This document shows, one piece after another, positions 48,144 through 57,968 of a stretch of DNA of 64,000 nucleotides (positions within the stretch are counted from its first letter, which is position 1; each line of letters starts with the position of its first letter). This stretch comes from Dyadobacter luticola (GTDB taxonomy: Bacteria; Bacteroidota; Bacteroidia; Cytophagales; Spirosomataceae), in NCBI RefSeq assembly GCF_005860805.1, contig NZ_VCEJ01000008.1:248001-312000 (forward strand). The letters run 5' to 3'. The notes below the pieces were generated by a model. The model was not told the origin of the DNA and searched no databases. It saw only the letters and a program-made list of their open reading frames with translations. The position numbers were made by a program, and so were the translations under genes.

Positions 48144-51100
48144 ATGGCTATAAAAGTTGCTATTTCGCACAAAACAAAATACAAATTTGACCGGAGTGTT
48201 TCACTATCACCGCATATTTTTCGACTCAGACCTGCGCCACATTCCCGGACAGCCATAGAAGGATACTCGTTTAAAATTTCCCCTGAAAATCACTTTATCA
48301 ACTGGCAGCAAGACCCTTTCGGTAACTATCAGGCGCGGGTTGTTTTTCCTGAAAAAACAACGGAACTGAGCATCGATGTAGAGGTGATCGCCAAGTTACA
48401 GGTGATCAACCCATTTGATTTTTTTGTTGAAGATTATGCCGAAAAATTTCCTTTCAACTACGAATCTGGCTTAAAGAAAGAACTCGGGCCATATCTCGAA
48501 CCAAGAGAGTCGGGCCCGAAACTGATGCAGTGGATTGCCGACAACCGGCCAGCCGACGGCATTAAGATCGTCGATTTTTTGGTGCATCTCAACCAGCGGA
48601 TTTTCAGGTCGATCGGATATAACATTCGCATGGAGGCCGGCGTGCAGACCTGCGAGGATACATTGAATATGCAAAGCGGCTCCTGCCGTGATTCTGCCTG
48701 GATGTTTGTCCAGGTTTTGCGGCATTTGGGTATTGCGGCGCGGTTTGTTTCCGGGTACCTGGTGCAGCTTACTTCCGACATTAAATCGCTCGATGGTCCG
48801 TCTGGCCCCGAGGAAGATTTTACTGATTTGCATGCCTGGGCGGAGGCTTACGTTCCTGGTGCGGGCTGGATTGGTCTGGACGCAACTTCCGGCCTTTTTG
48901 CCAGTGAGGGCCACATTCCGCTTTGCTGTACGCCCGACTATGCGAGCGCGGCGCCTGTTACCGGTGCTACCGACGTATGCGAGGTAACATTTGAATTCGA
49001 CAACAAAGTGTACCGCATCCACGAAGATCCGCGCGTCACCAAACCTTATACTGAGGAGCAGTGGGCGGCGGTGATGGAAGTGGGCAATGTAGTTGAAAGG
49101 GATTTGCAGGAAAACGATGTGCGCCTGACGATGGGCGGCGAGCCGACCTTTATTTCTATTGACGACTACGAATCGCCGGAGTGGAATACTGCGGCGGACG
49201 GACCTCTGAAACGTCAGCTGGCGTATGACCTTTCGCTGAGACTGAAAAAGCGTTTTGCGCACGGCGGGCTGCTGCATTTTGGTCAGGGAAAATGGTATCC
49301 TGGCGAACAATTTCCGCGCTGGCAATATGCCTTATATTGGAGAAATGACGGCGTGCCGATGTGGCGCAATGATGATCTGGTGACCAAAGAAGGTCAGACC
49401 AAATATACTTTTCGCGAGGCGGAGCTTTTTACCACGGAGCTTTCGAAATACCTCGGCATTGATACCAACAACATTACCCCGGCTTACGAGGACCCGATTT
49501 ACTGGGCGATGGAAGAGGGGAAAATTCCGGTAAATGTTGATCCATTGAAAGTTAACCTGAAAGATTCGGTTGAGCGGAGAACATTGGCAAAGCTGCTGGA
49601 AAAAGGGCTTAACAATCCTGCGGGATTTATTTTGCCGATTAAATGGAATACGGAAGGTGAACATTGGGCGAGCAGTGCCTGGCAGTTTCGCCGCAACAAT
49701 TGTTTCCTGATCCCGGGAAACTCGGCAATCGGTTACCGGCTGCCGCTGACCGCGCTCCCGGAAGTAGCGAAAGAAAGACGCGAGCAGCCCATCGAGCGCA
49801 GCCCATTTGAAGATTTGCCTCCGCTGGCGGATTATAAGCCTATCGTGCAGTCGCGATACGGCTCTGTGGCGCCTGCCTATCAGTTGCCTTTGAATGTGCT
49901 GCCGGACGAGGAAGGTGAGAAAATAGAGAAGGACGCAACATTGCTTTTTGATGTGCCGATCATTAAAACGGCGATCTGTATTGAGGAGCGGGACGGGATC
50001 ATTTACATTTTCCTTCCGCCCACAGATTATCTGGAACATTACCTGGACTTGATGGCGTCCATCGAGGCGACAGCTGAAAAATTGCAAATGCCGGTCCGCA
50101 TTGAAGGTTACCCGGCGCCTTCGGATTACCGCGTTCAGAAATTGATAGTTACGCCGGATCCCGGTGTGATTGAAGTAAACATTCACCCTGCGAAAAACTG
50201 GCAGGAGCTTGTTGATAACATTAGTGCGCTTTACGAAGAAGCATTTTTCTCGCGCCTCGGCACAGATAAATTTATGGTCGACGGGCGGCATACGGGAACT
50301 GGCGGGGGTAACCACGTCACGATCGGTGGTGCGAAACCGGCTGACAGTCCGATACTTCGGCGGCCTGACTTGCTTAGAAGCCTTTTGACTTATTGGCAGC
50401 ATCACCCGGCGCTGAGCTACCTTTTTGCGGGACCATTTATCGGGCCTACCAGCCAGGCGCCGCGGATCGATGAAGGTCGGGATGAAAGGCTTTATGAAGT
50501 GGAAATTGCATTTGACCAGATTCCGGAAGGTGAAGAAGTGCCTTTCTGGATGGTGGACCGCATTTTCAGGAATTTGCTGGTAGATATTACGGGAAATACG
50601 CACCGGTCGGAATTTTGTATGGACAAGCTGTATTCGCCGGATTCTTCGACGGGACGACTGGGTATCCTCGAATTTCGCGCATTTGACATGCCGCCGCATA
50701 AGCACATGAATTTGGTGCAAACATTGCTCATCCGGGCTTTGATCTCTAAGTTTTGGAAAAACCCTTATAAACATAAGCTGATCCGCTGGGGTACCGAGCT
50801 GCACGACCGTTTCCTGCTGCCGCATTTTGCGTACCTGGATATGGTGGATGTGGTAAATGATTTGAAAGAAGCGGGTTACCATTTCGACATTTCATGGTTT
50901 GATCCGTTCTTCGAATTCCGTTTTCCGCATTATGGCGGGATCACCGTAGATAACATCCAGCTGGACCTGCGCCTGGGTATTGAGCCGTGGCATGTCTTGG
51001 GTGAAGAGTTATCTAACTCAGGAACAGCACGTTTTGTGGATTCTTCGCTGGAAAGATTGCAGGTAAAAGTGAGCGGCTTCGTGGAAGGCCGGCACATTCT

Positions 51101-51551
51101 GGTATGTAACAGCTGCCGCGTGCCGCTGAGAAGTTCGGGCATTAAAGGCGAATATGTTTCAGGAATCCGCTACAAAGCGTGGAATCCGCCGTCAGCATTA
51201 CACCCGACGATCGGGGCTGATGCGCCGCTGGTTTTCGACATTGTCGATACCTGGAATAACCGTATCTTGGGTGGCTGTACCTATTTTGTTTCGCATCCCG
51301 GCGGACGTAGTTTTGATACGTATCCTGTCAACAGTTTTGAAGCAGAATCTCGGAAAATCAGCCTTTTCCAAGGATTTGGCCACACGCCATCTTCCCGGCA
51401 GGAAGTGCAGATCAAGGAAGAATCTACCGGCGGTGTTTCCCGGTTTGTAGCCGAAACCAAAAAAGAAATGCGGGCCGACACGCCGATAGAATTAATCAAT
51501 CCGGAGTATCCGAATACGCTGGATTTACGTAAATACTGGAAATCAAAATAG
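48144..51551 (+). CDS. Transglutaminase fused to DUF2126 (permuted GS-like ligase family)
   Basis: The 1135-residue protein begins with a bacterial transglutaminase N-terminal beta domain (residues about 3-110) and a transglutaminase core with catalytic Cys181 in SGSCRDSAW, His230 in DLHAWAEAYVP and Asp246 in GWIGLDATSG. From about residue 325 to the end lies DUF2126, starting LTMGGEPTFISIDDYESPEW, with GTGGGNHVTIGGAKP near 715-730 and FRAFDMPPHKHMN near 850. DUF2126 was proposed in published comparative genomics to be a circularly permuted glutamine-synthetase-like ligase. No signal peptide: cytoplasmic. It leads the three-gene unit that follows within 32 bases, implying joint action on peptides or a protein tag. 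Confidence 0.88.
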   Translation: MAIKVAISHKTKYKFDRSVSLSPHIFRLRPAPHSRTAIEGYSFKISPENHFINWQQDPFGNYQARVVFPEKTTELSIDVEVIAKLQVINPFDFFVEDYAEKFPFNYESGLKKELGPYLEPRESGPKLMQWIADNRPADGIKIVDFLVHLNQRIFRSIGYNIRMEAGVQTCEDTLNMQSGSCRDSAWMFVQVLRHLGIAARFVSGYLVQLTSDIKSLDGPSGPEEDFTDLHAWAEAYVPGAGWIGLDATSGLFASEGHIPLCCTPDYASAAPVTGATDVCEVTFEFDNKVYRIHEDPRVTKPYTEEQWAAVMEVGNVVERDLQENDVRLTMGGEPTFISIDDYESPEWNTAADGPLKRQLAYDLSLRLKKRFAHGGLLHFGQGKWYPGEQFPRWQYALYWRNDGVPMWRNDDLVTKEGQTKYTFREAELFTTELSKYLGIDTNNITPAYEDPIYWAMEEGKIPVNVDPLKVNLKDSVERRTLAKLLEKGLNNPAGFILPIKWNTEGEHWASSAWQFRRNNCFLIPGNSAIGYRLPLTALPEVAKERREQPIERSPFEDLPPLADYKPIVQSRYGSVAPAYQLPLNVLPDEEGEKIEKDATLLFDVPIIKTAICIEERDGIIYIFLPPTDYLEHYLDLMASIEATAEKLQMPVRIEGYPAPSDYRVQKLIVTPDPGVIEVNIHPAKNWQELVDNISALYEEAFFSRLGTDKFMVDGRHTGTGGGNHVTIGGAKPADSPILRRPDLLRSLLTYWQHHPALSYLFAGPFIGPTSQAPRIDEGRDERLYEVEIAFDQIPEGEEVPFWMVDRIFRNLLVDITGNTHRSEFCMDKLYSPDSSTGRLGILEFRAFDMPPHKHMNLVQTLLIRALISKFWKNPYKHKLIRWGTELHDRFLLPHFAYLDMVDVVNDLKEAGYHFDISWFDPFFEFRFPHYGGITVDNIQLDLRLGIEPWHVLGEELSNSGTARFVDSSLERLQVKVSGFVEGRHILVCNSCRVPLRSSGIKGEYVSGIRYKAWNPPSALHPTIGADAPLVFDIVDTWNNRILGGCTYFVSHPGGRSFDTYPVNSFEAESRKISLFQGFGHTPSSRQEVQIKEESTGGVSRFVAETKKEMRADTPIELINPEYPNTLDLRKYWKSK

Positions 51552-51583
51552 ATTTCCTGATAAACCCCCTTTTTGAAGAAAAC

Positions 51584-54142
51584 ATGCTTACCGAGGCTTC
51601 TGTGAACCTTTTAGAATCATATACCAGTGGATTGAGTTCTTACGACGAAGTCCTGGATCTGAACGGAGTAATCAAACCTCATTGGAAAGCACTTTTCGGA
51701 ACGATTGAAAAATTGGGTATCGGCGAGCTCAACAGCAGGAACCAGGAAATTGTCAGCAAGCTCCGCGAAAACGGTGTTACCTACAATGTTTACGGCACGC
51801 CCGACGGCATGAACCGTCCCTGGCAGCTTGATCCGATTCCTTTTTTAATCGAACAAAAAGAATGGAATGCGATTGCAAAAGGCTTGGAGCAGCGGGCCGT
51901 TTTGCTGGATTTAATGTTGAAGGATCTGTATGGTCCACGCAATCTGGTCAAAGACGGCATTATTCCCGCCGAGCTGGTTTTTGACAACACCGGTTTTTTC
52001 CGGCCGTGCACGGATGTAAAACTCCCTGCAAATCAGCAGCTGATCTTATTCGCCGCCGATATGGCGCGCGGTCCGGACGGGCAAATGTGGATCGTGGATA
52101 ACCGCACGCAGGCGCCGTCGGGCTCAGGTTATACGCTCGAAAACCGCGTGGTGATGAGCAAGCTGCTGCCCGAGCTGGCGCAGGGAATGTACGTCAGCAA
52201 GCTTTCGCCTTATTTTAATAGTTTACAAAATACCGTTCTCCGGCTTTCCGATAAAAGCAAAGATGCTCCCAACATTGTATACCTCACGCCGGGGCCGAAC
52301 AATGAAGCGTATTTTGAACACGCCTATCTGGCTTCCTACCTCGGCTATACATTGGCCCAGGGGGATGATCTTTTGGTGAGAAATGGCTGCGTGTGGCTCA
52401 AATCCATCGATGGTCTGCAAAAAGTGGATGTTATAGTTCGTCGGATCGATGATGACTGGTGCGATCCGCTGGAACTTCGGGAGGATTCTCAACTGGGCGT
52501 GCCGGGTTTGCTGCAGGCGATCAGGATGGGACATGTGCAGGTGCTGAATGCGCCGGGTACCAGTGTGCTGGAAAACCATGCATTCCTGGCATTTATGGAG
52601 AATATCTGCCAATATTTTTTGAAGGAAAAACTGATCATGCCTTCCGTGGCGACCTGGTGGTGCGGCCACGCGAAAGAGCTGAGCTATGTGCTGGAAAACA
52701 TCGATGAGCTGATCATTAAAAAAGCCAACCGGAAAACAAGATTCCGGTCGATTTATGGCCGGCTGCTCACCAGCATTGAAAAGGAGGATTTGAAAAGAAT
52801 GATCGAGGCGGCCCCGCACGAATTTATCGCCCAGCAGGAGGTAAGCCTTTCTACAACGCCTTCATTGATCGACGGTAACATTGAGCCGCGCTACGCGGTG
52901 CTGCGGGCATTTATGGTGGCCGATGGAAATGGTTACCACGTGATGCAGGGCGGACTTACGCGCAGCTCAGCGGTGAAAGACCGGTTTGTAATCTCCAATC
53001 AATATGGCGGTTTTTCAAAAGATACCTGGATTGTTTCCGATAAAACCGTGGATACGCAGGAAAAGGTAACATTGATCACGCCGGCATCGGTGAACAAGCA
53101 CGTTTCGCTGCCGAGCCGGAGTGCCGAGAATTTGTTCTGGGTGGGCCGGTATTGCGAGCGGACGATGGCGGTGATCAAATTTATGAACATTACTATCAAT
53201 GTGCTCAACCTCGACCGCAACTTCGGCGGCTCGGCCAAGCAGGAACACATTAAAGTGCTTTTACAGGCGCTGACACATCTTTCTTCTACTTACCCCGGCT
53301 TTTTAGACGAAACAGAGGACAAATTTCAGGATCCTTACAAAGAGGTGATCGATATGATTTCCAATATTTCGCGGGCTGGGTCGGTGGCAAGTAACATTGG
53401 CTCGTTTCTGAACGCGGTAGGGGCGGTGCGCAACCAATGGGACCTGGAAATCTGGCGGATCGTGGACCTGATCGATAAAGGGTTTCACAGCATCCGCAAT
53501 GCTTCGAGCATGAATAGTACCAACATTCAAAAAACACTCGACGGGCTTTTTAACAATATGTTCACTTTCCTGGGCGTGATCGCGGAAAGTATGCCGCGGG
53601 ACAATAGTTTTCTGCTGCTCGAAACCGGGAAGCTGATCGAGCGTATCCTGTCGCGGATCAGTGTGATACAATCTAATTTTGGTGTGAAAAATGCGCCTGC
53701 GGTGGAAAATGAGTTGATCGAAGCCACATTGATCAACCATCATTTGCTGGTGAATTACCGGCAGATTTATAAATCACATTTAAGTGTAGAGGCGATGCTG
53801 GATATGGTGCTCCTTGAAAAAAAGCTGCCTTATTCGCTGGCTTATATGCTGGATGAATTGAAGAAAAACCTCGGTCATTTACCCACAACCACACGCGGAG
53901 AAAGATTAAATGAGGCGGAGAAATTTGTGTTGAAAGCTTCCACGTTGATCAAGCTGGCGGATATTGCCGATTTGAGTAAAAGCAACCGGAATTCGGAGCG
54001 GGAAGAGTTATTCGACTTGCTTTCTGAGGTAGCGAGGCTGATCAGCTCGGTTTCTACTACGTTGAACAATATGTATTTCAGCCACACATTAATGCACCAC
54101 TCGTTTTTTGACCCTGCGGACTACGATACCGATGAAATATAA
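51584..54142 (+). CDS. Circularly permuted ATP-grasp fused to an alpha-E domain
   Basis: The 852-residue protein joins a type 2 permuted ATP-grasp domain (residues about 70-480, DUF404/DUF407-like, with DGMNRPWQLDPIPFLIEQKE and MWIVDNRTQAPSGSGYTLEN) to an alpha-E (DUF403) helical domain (from about residue 508, SLPSRSAENLFWVGRYCERT) that runs to the end. In most bacteria these are two separate genes, so the fusion is stable evidence that they work together. ATP-grasp enzymes form peptide-like amide bonds through acyl phosphates. The partner proteins on both sides are transglutaminase-like. It is followed by the third gene with an 11-base overlap. The substrate is not established. Confidence 0.88.
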   Translation: MLTEASVNLLESYTSGLSSYDEVLDLNGVIKPHWKALFGTIEKLGIGELNSRNQEIVSKLRENGVTYNVYGTPDGMNRPWQLDPIPFLIEQKEWNAIAKGLEQRAVLLDLMLKDLYGPRNLVKDGIIPAELVFDNTGFFRPCTDVKLPANQQLILFAADMARGPDGQMWIVDNRTQAPSGSGYTLENRVVMSKLLPELAQGMYVSKLSPYFNSLQNTVLRLSDKSKDAPNIVYLTPGPNNEAYFEHAYLASYLGYTLAQGDDLLVRNGCVWLKSIDGLQKVDVIVRRIDDDWCDPLELREDSQLGVPGLLQAIRMGHVQVLNAPGTSVLENHAFLAFMENICQYFLKEKLIMPSVATWWCGHAKELSYVLENIDELIIKKANRKTRFRSIYGRLLTSIEKEDLKRMIEAAPHEFIAQQEVSLSTTPSLIDGNIEPRYAVLRAFMVADGNGYHVMQGGLTRSSAVKDRFVISNQYGGFSKDTWIVSDKTVDTQEKVTLITPASVNKHVSLPSRSAENLFWVGRYCERTMAVIKFMNITINVLNLDRNFGGSAKQEHIKVLLQALTHLSSTYPGFLDETEDKFQDPYKEVIDMISNISRAGSVASNIGSFLNAVGAVRNQWDLEIWRIVDLIDKGFHSIRNASSMNSTNIQKTLDGLFNNMFTFLGVIAESMPRDNSFLLLETGKLIERILSRISVIQSNFGVKNAPAVENELIEATLINHHLLVNYRQIYKSHLSVEAMLDMVLLEKKLPYSLAYMLDELKKNLGHLPTTTRGERLNEAEKFVLKASTLIKLADIADLSKSNRNSEREELFDLLSEVARLISSVSTTLNNMYFSHTLMHHSFFDPADYDTDEI

Positions 54143-55007
54143 GCTGATCCATAAAACGGAATATAAGTATGCCCAGGCCGTGAACAATTATCATAGCCTG
54201 CTGTGCCTTACGCCGCGGACATTGAATAACCAGTCTTGCAAGGATTTTAGCATTGAAGTCACGCCCAAACCTTCCGAGCTCGTCAGCCGGACGGATTTTT
54301 ACGGAAATACGGTACATTATTTTTCCCTGCACTCGCCGCATAAAACATTGACGGTGCTGACAAAAGGTATTGTCGAGCGGTTTCAGGAAAGTACGGGGTC
54401 GCTTTTTATGCCGTCGGAAATTAGCTGCGCGACGGTGCGGCATCGGGTGCAAAATGACCGTTCACTAAAAATTTCGCTGATAGAATTTATGCTGCCGAGT
54501 CCCTCGGTAAAATGGGACCGGGAAATTGTGGGTTATGCCAGCGATTGTTTTCAGGAAAGCCGGCCTTTGTATGAATGTGTCCAGGCGCTTTGCCGGAAAA
54601 TCTATACGGAATTTGATTTTGTACCTGATTTCACGACGGTTAACACACCTATAAAAGAGGTTCTGCACGCCAGAAAAGGAGTTTGTCAGGATTTTTCTCA
54701 TTTGGCGATTGCCTGTATCCGAAGTTTTGGCTTTGCGGCGCGGTATGTAAGCGGCTACCTGGAAACATTGCCACCGCCGGGCAAGCAGAAATTGCAGGGC
54801 TCCGACGCGTCTCACGCCTGGATTTCGGTTTTCATTCCCGACTACGGCTGGTGCGATTTTGACCCTACCAATAATGTGGTGCCCGGCGAAAGACATATCA
54901 CCACCGCCTGGGGCCGCGATTATACCGATGTGCCGCCGCTGAAAGGGATTATATTCAGCTACGGAAAACACACGCTTAAAGTGGAAGTAGATGTAATTCC
55001 CGTTTGA
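54132..55007 (+). CDS. Transglutaminase-like cysteine peptidase
   Basis: The start is the ATG at 54132 (MKYKLIHKTEYKYAQAVNNY), which overlaps the end of the ATP-grasp gene by 11 bases. The 291-residue protein has the same N-terminal beta domain as the first gene of the operon and a transglutaminase core with Cys185 in ARKGVCQDFSH, His228 in SDASHAWISVF and Asp244 in CDFDPTNNV. It is a compact, stand-alone version of the module fused to DUF2126. Such proteins usually act as peptidases. With the adjacent ligases it could trim or remove what they attach. It is the last gene of the unit. Confidence 0.9.
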   Translation: MKYKLIHKTEYKYAQAVNNYHSLLCLTPRTLNNQSCKDFSIEVTPKPSELVSRTDFYGNTVHYFSLHSPHKTLTVLTKGIVERFQESTGSLFMPSEISCATVRHRVQNDRSLKISLIEFMLPSPSVKWDREIVGYASDCFQESRPLYECVQALCRKIYTEFDFVPDFTTVNTPIKEVLHARKGVCQDFSHLAIACIRSFGFAARYVSGYLETLPPPGKQKLQGSDASHAWISVFIPDYGWCDFDPTNNVVPGERHITTAWGRDYTDVPPLKGIIFSYGKHTLKVEVDVIPV

Positions 55008-55155
55008 CAATTGGGCTTGTTTCTCTAATTTTACCAGACATTTCGAAATAAGTATCCAAAACCTCTTTTGATGTAACCACAGTAGTCAAATCCAAACATT
55101 ATACCGGGTTTTGCGATGGTTTCTTCTAAGGATTAAATAATTATAAAAATTACGA

Positions 55156-56136
<981 letters not shown>

Positions 56137-56153
56137 GGTTTCAATTTGAGTAC

Positions 56154-56188
56154 ACAAAGCCATTTCCTGGAACAGGATGTGGCTTTGT
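56154..56188 (+). terminator. Terminator after pdhB, overlapping the next promoter
   Basis: A 16-bp stem (56154-56169 with 56173-56188, three-base loop) has a two-base internal mismatch. ACAAAGCCA/TGGCTTTGT is its lower part. The right arm carries the TTTG of the next promoter. No clear U-tract follows. Confidence 0.6.
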
Positions 56189-56215
56189 TAGGTTATAAGA
56201 ATACTAGTACTTTTG
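56184..56215 (+). promoter_or_regulatory. Bacteroidota promoter of the DksA-like gene
   Basis: TTTG (56184-56187), exactly 20 bases and TACTTTTG (56208-56215) form a complete -33/-7 pair about 47 bases before the gene. Confidence 0.75.
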
Positions 56216-56261
56216 TAATCCTAAACACTCCTTGATAATAACAAAATCAACGTAAGAGATT

Positions 56262-56645
56262 ATGCAAGAAGAACGCACAAGATATTCGGAGGAAGAATTG
56301 AGGGAATTTGAGGAGCTGATCCGTGGGAAGTTGGACGCAACAATGAGCGAGCTTAATTATATTAAAGGAGGGCTTAGCAAGAAAAACGACAGTGGTACCG
56401 ACATTACGGCTGGTTCAGCCAAATTAGTGGAAGACGGCGCCGACGCCAGCGAGCGTGAAAATCTCAGCCAGCTGGCAGCACGTCTGCAAAAATATTCCAT
56501 CCAGCTTGAAAATGCCCTAGTACGCATTAAAAACGGCACTTACGGGATCTGTATCGACACAGGAAAGTTGATTCCGAAAGAACGTTTGAGAATTGTACCG
56601 CATACGCAGCAGACAATTGAGGCGAAGCTGCGCCGGGCTAGCTAA
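56262..56645 (+). CDS. DksA/TraR-family protein with degraded zinc finger
   Basis: The 127-residue protein has the coiled-coil N-terminal part of DksA/TraR (YSEEELREFEELIRGKLDAT) and the C-terminal ICIDTGKLIPKERLRIVPHT, aligned with the CxxCG..I...RL...P segment of DksA. Only one of the four zinc-binding cysteines remains, as is common in Bacteroidota. In E. coli DksA binds RNA polymerase with ppGpp. A similar role here is plausible but unproven. It has its own promoter and terminator. Confidence 0.85.
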   Translation: MQEERTRYSEEELREFEELIRGKLDATMSELNYIKGGLSKKNDSGTDITAGSAKLVEDGADASERENLSQLAARLQKYSIQLENALVRIKNGTYGICIDTGKLIPKERLRIVPHTQQTIEAKLRRAS

Positions 56646-56660
56646 CATTTCCGGATATCA

Positions 56661-56695
56661 AAAAAGCCAGGCAAATCGCATTTGCCTGGCTTTTT
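56661..56695. terminator. Bidirectional terminator between the DksA-like gene and sbcD
   Basis: AAAAAGCCAGGCAAAT (56661-56676) and its exact complement (56680-56695) form a 16-bp stem with a three-base loop, flanked by T or A tracts for both strands. Confidence 0.92.
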
Positions 56696-56717
56696 CATTT
56701 TAGAAAAATCAATGTTA

Positions 56718-57938
56718 TCATTCCCCCTCAGTCCCCAATACCTCCCGAAAAACTTCCAATAACCCTTCCGAAGGTTCCTGTCCCTTGTTCTTTGATTTGA
56801 AGTATTCCTGAAAGAGTTTTTCCATGCTTAAAGACAAGTCTATTTCTGAACCGGTTTCGGCGACTTCAGCTTTTTTTACTTGCGGGATGATCTGGATGAT
56901 GCCTGAATGTGCTTCCATGAGACGCTTTTTGTCAGCGGCTTCGAGGTAGTTGTCGGAAATGATGGTGAGCTCGATCAGATCGTCGGCGTGTTCTTGCAGC
57001 CACTCGATCGCTTCGTCGATTTTGTGGAAGCTTTTTCTTCTGAGTTTTTTGCCTTTGAATAATTCGATGGGCTGGTAACCAATCAGTTTCCCGGCGGAGG
57101 CTTCGATCAGGACGACGAATTTCCTTTGATTGGCTTCGGAAAAACTATAAGCCAGCGGGCTGCTGGAATAGATTGCCGGTGCCGGTTCTTTGTCTACTAC
57201 CTGAAACCGGTGCAAATGTCCGAGCGCAATGTAATGTACCTGTTTTGGGAAATTTTCGGTGTAAATGGCCTGGGCGCCGCCAATGTGAAGGATCGGTCGC
57301 TCGTCGTCAGGTTCTTCGGGCATCGGGCCTTCTTTTTGCATCACGTATAAATGTGTTGCGAGCAGGTTAAAACCTTTGTTGTCCAGGTAAGTGTCGGCCA
57401 GATCCTGCCAATGTTGCTGCAAATTCAGGCGCAAAGCTTCCTCCGAATCTTCCACGCCCAGAAATGTTTTGAGACGCTGCTCGTTGGCATAAGGTGTGTG
57501 CAGAATGCGGAGGGGAAAGTCGCAGTTCGGAAGCATGATTTCGATAAAACCTTTTGCGGTGCGGACAATATCCACTTTTCCCTGCGTACAAAATGGTTTT
57601 ACTTCGGTATTGGGAAACCCGACGAACAGAATGCCGCAAACCTTCGCCAGCGCATCGGGTACCTGGATGCGCTCGGGCGAATCGTGGTTGCCGGCGATGG
57701 CGATGACGGCGCGGCTGCCATTTGCTGAAAGCCGGTGTAATGTGCTGTATAAAAGTTCGGTAGCTTCGGAGGACGGATTGAAATTATCGAAAAGATCTCC
57801 GGCAATCACTACCGCATCAACAGCCTCTCGCTCAGCGATTTCGCATATCTCGTCCAAAACCAGCCGCTGCTCGTCAAGACGTGAAAAGAGATCGAGCTTT
57901 TTGCCAATGTGCCAGTCGGCCGTGTGGAGAATTTTCAT
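56718..57938 (-). CDS. sbcD: Exonuclease subunit SbcD
   Basis: The start is MKILHTADWHIGKKLDLFSR at 57938. A 10-codon open extension is dropped. The 406-residue protein has the calcineurin-like nuclease metal residues D8, H10, D48, N84-H85-D86 (IAGNHDSPE), LLATHLYV and ALGHLHRFQ. SbcD is the nuclease of the SbcCD (Mre11-Rad50-like) complex that opens DNA hairpins and protein-blocked ends. The partner ATPase gene sbcC, usually directly downstream, is not here: the next gene is the convergent DksA-like gene. Confidence 0.92.
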   Translation of the reverse strand: MKILHTADWHIGKKLDLFSRLDEQRLVLDEICEIAEREAVDAVVIAGDLFDNFNPSSEATELLYSTLHRLSANGSRAVIAIAGNHDSPERIQVPDALAKVCGILFVGFPNTEVKPFCTQGKVDIVRTAKGFIEIMLPNCDFPLRILHTPYANEQRLKTFLGVEDSEEALRLNLQQHWQDLADTYLDNKGFNLLATHLYVMQKEGPMPEEPDDERPILHIGGAQAIYTENFPKQVHYIALGHLHRFQVVDKEPAPAIYSSSPLAYSFSEANQRKFVVLIEASAGKLIGYQPIELFKGKKLRRKSFHKIDEAIEWLQEHADDLIELTIISDNYLEAADKKRLMEAHSGIIQIIPQVKKAEVAETGSEIDLSLSMEKLFQEYFKSKNKGQEPSEGLLEVFREVLGTEGE

Positions 57939-57968
57939 TTGTGTGATTAATTTTAGCGAAAATAACAT

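Noticed and set aside
49332-50882. A 516-codon minus-strand frame inside the first transglutaminase gene
   Set aside because: It lies wholly within a well-supported gene, has no family features and consists of Arg/His/Phe-rich sequence, as expected from antisense of this codon usage.
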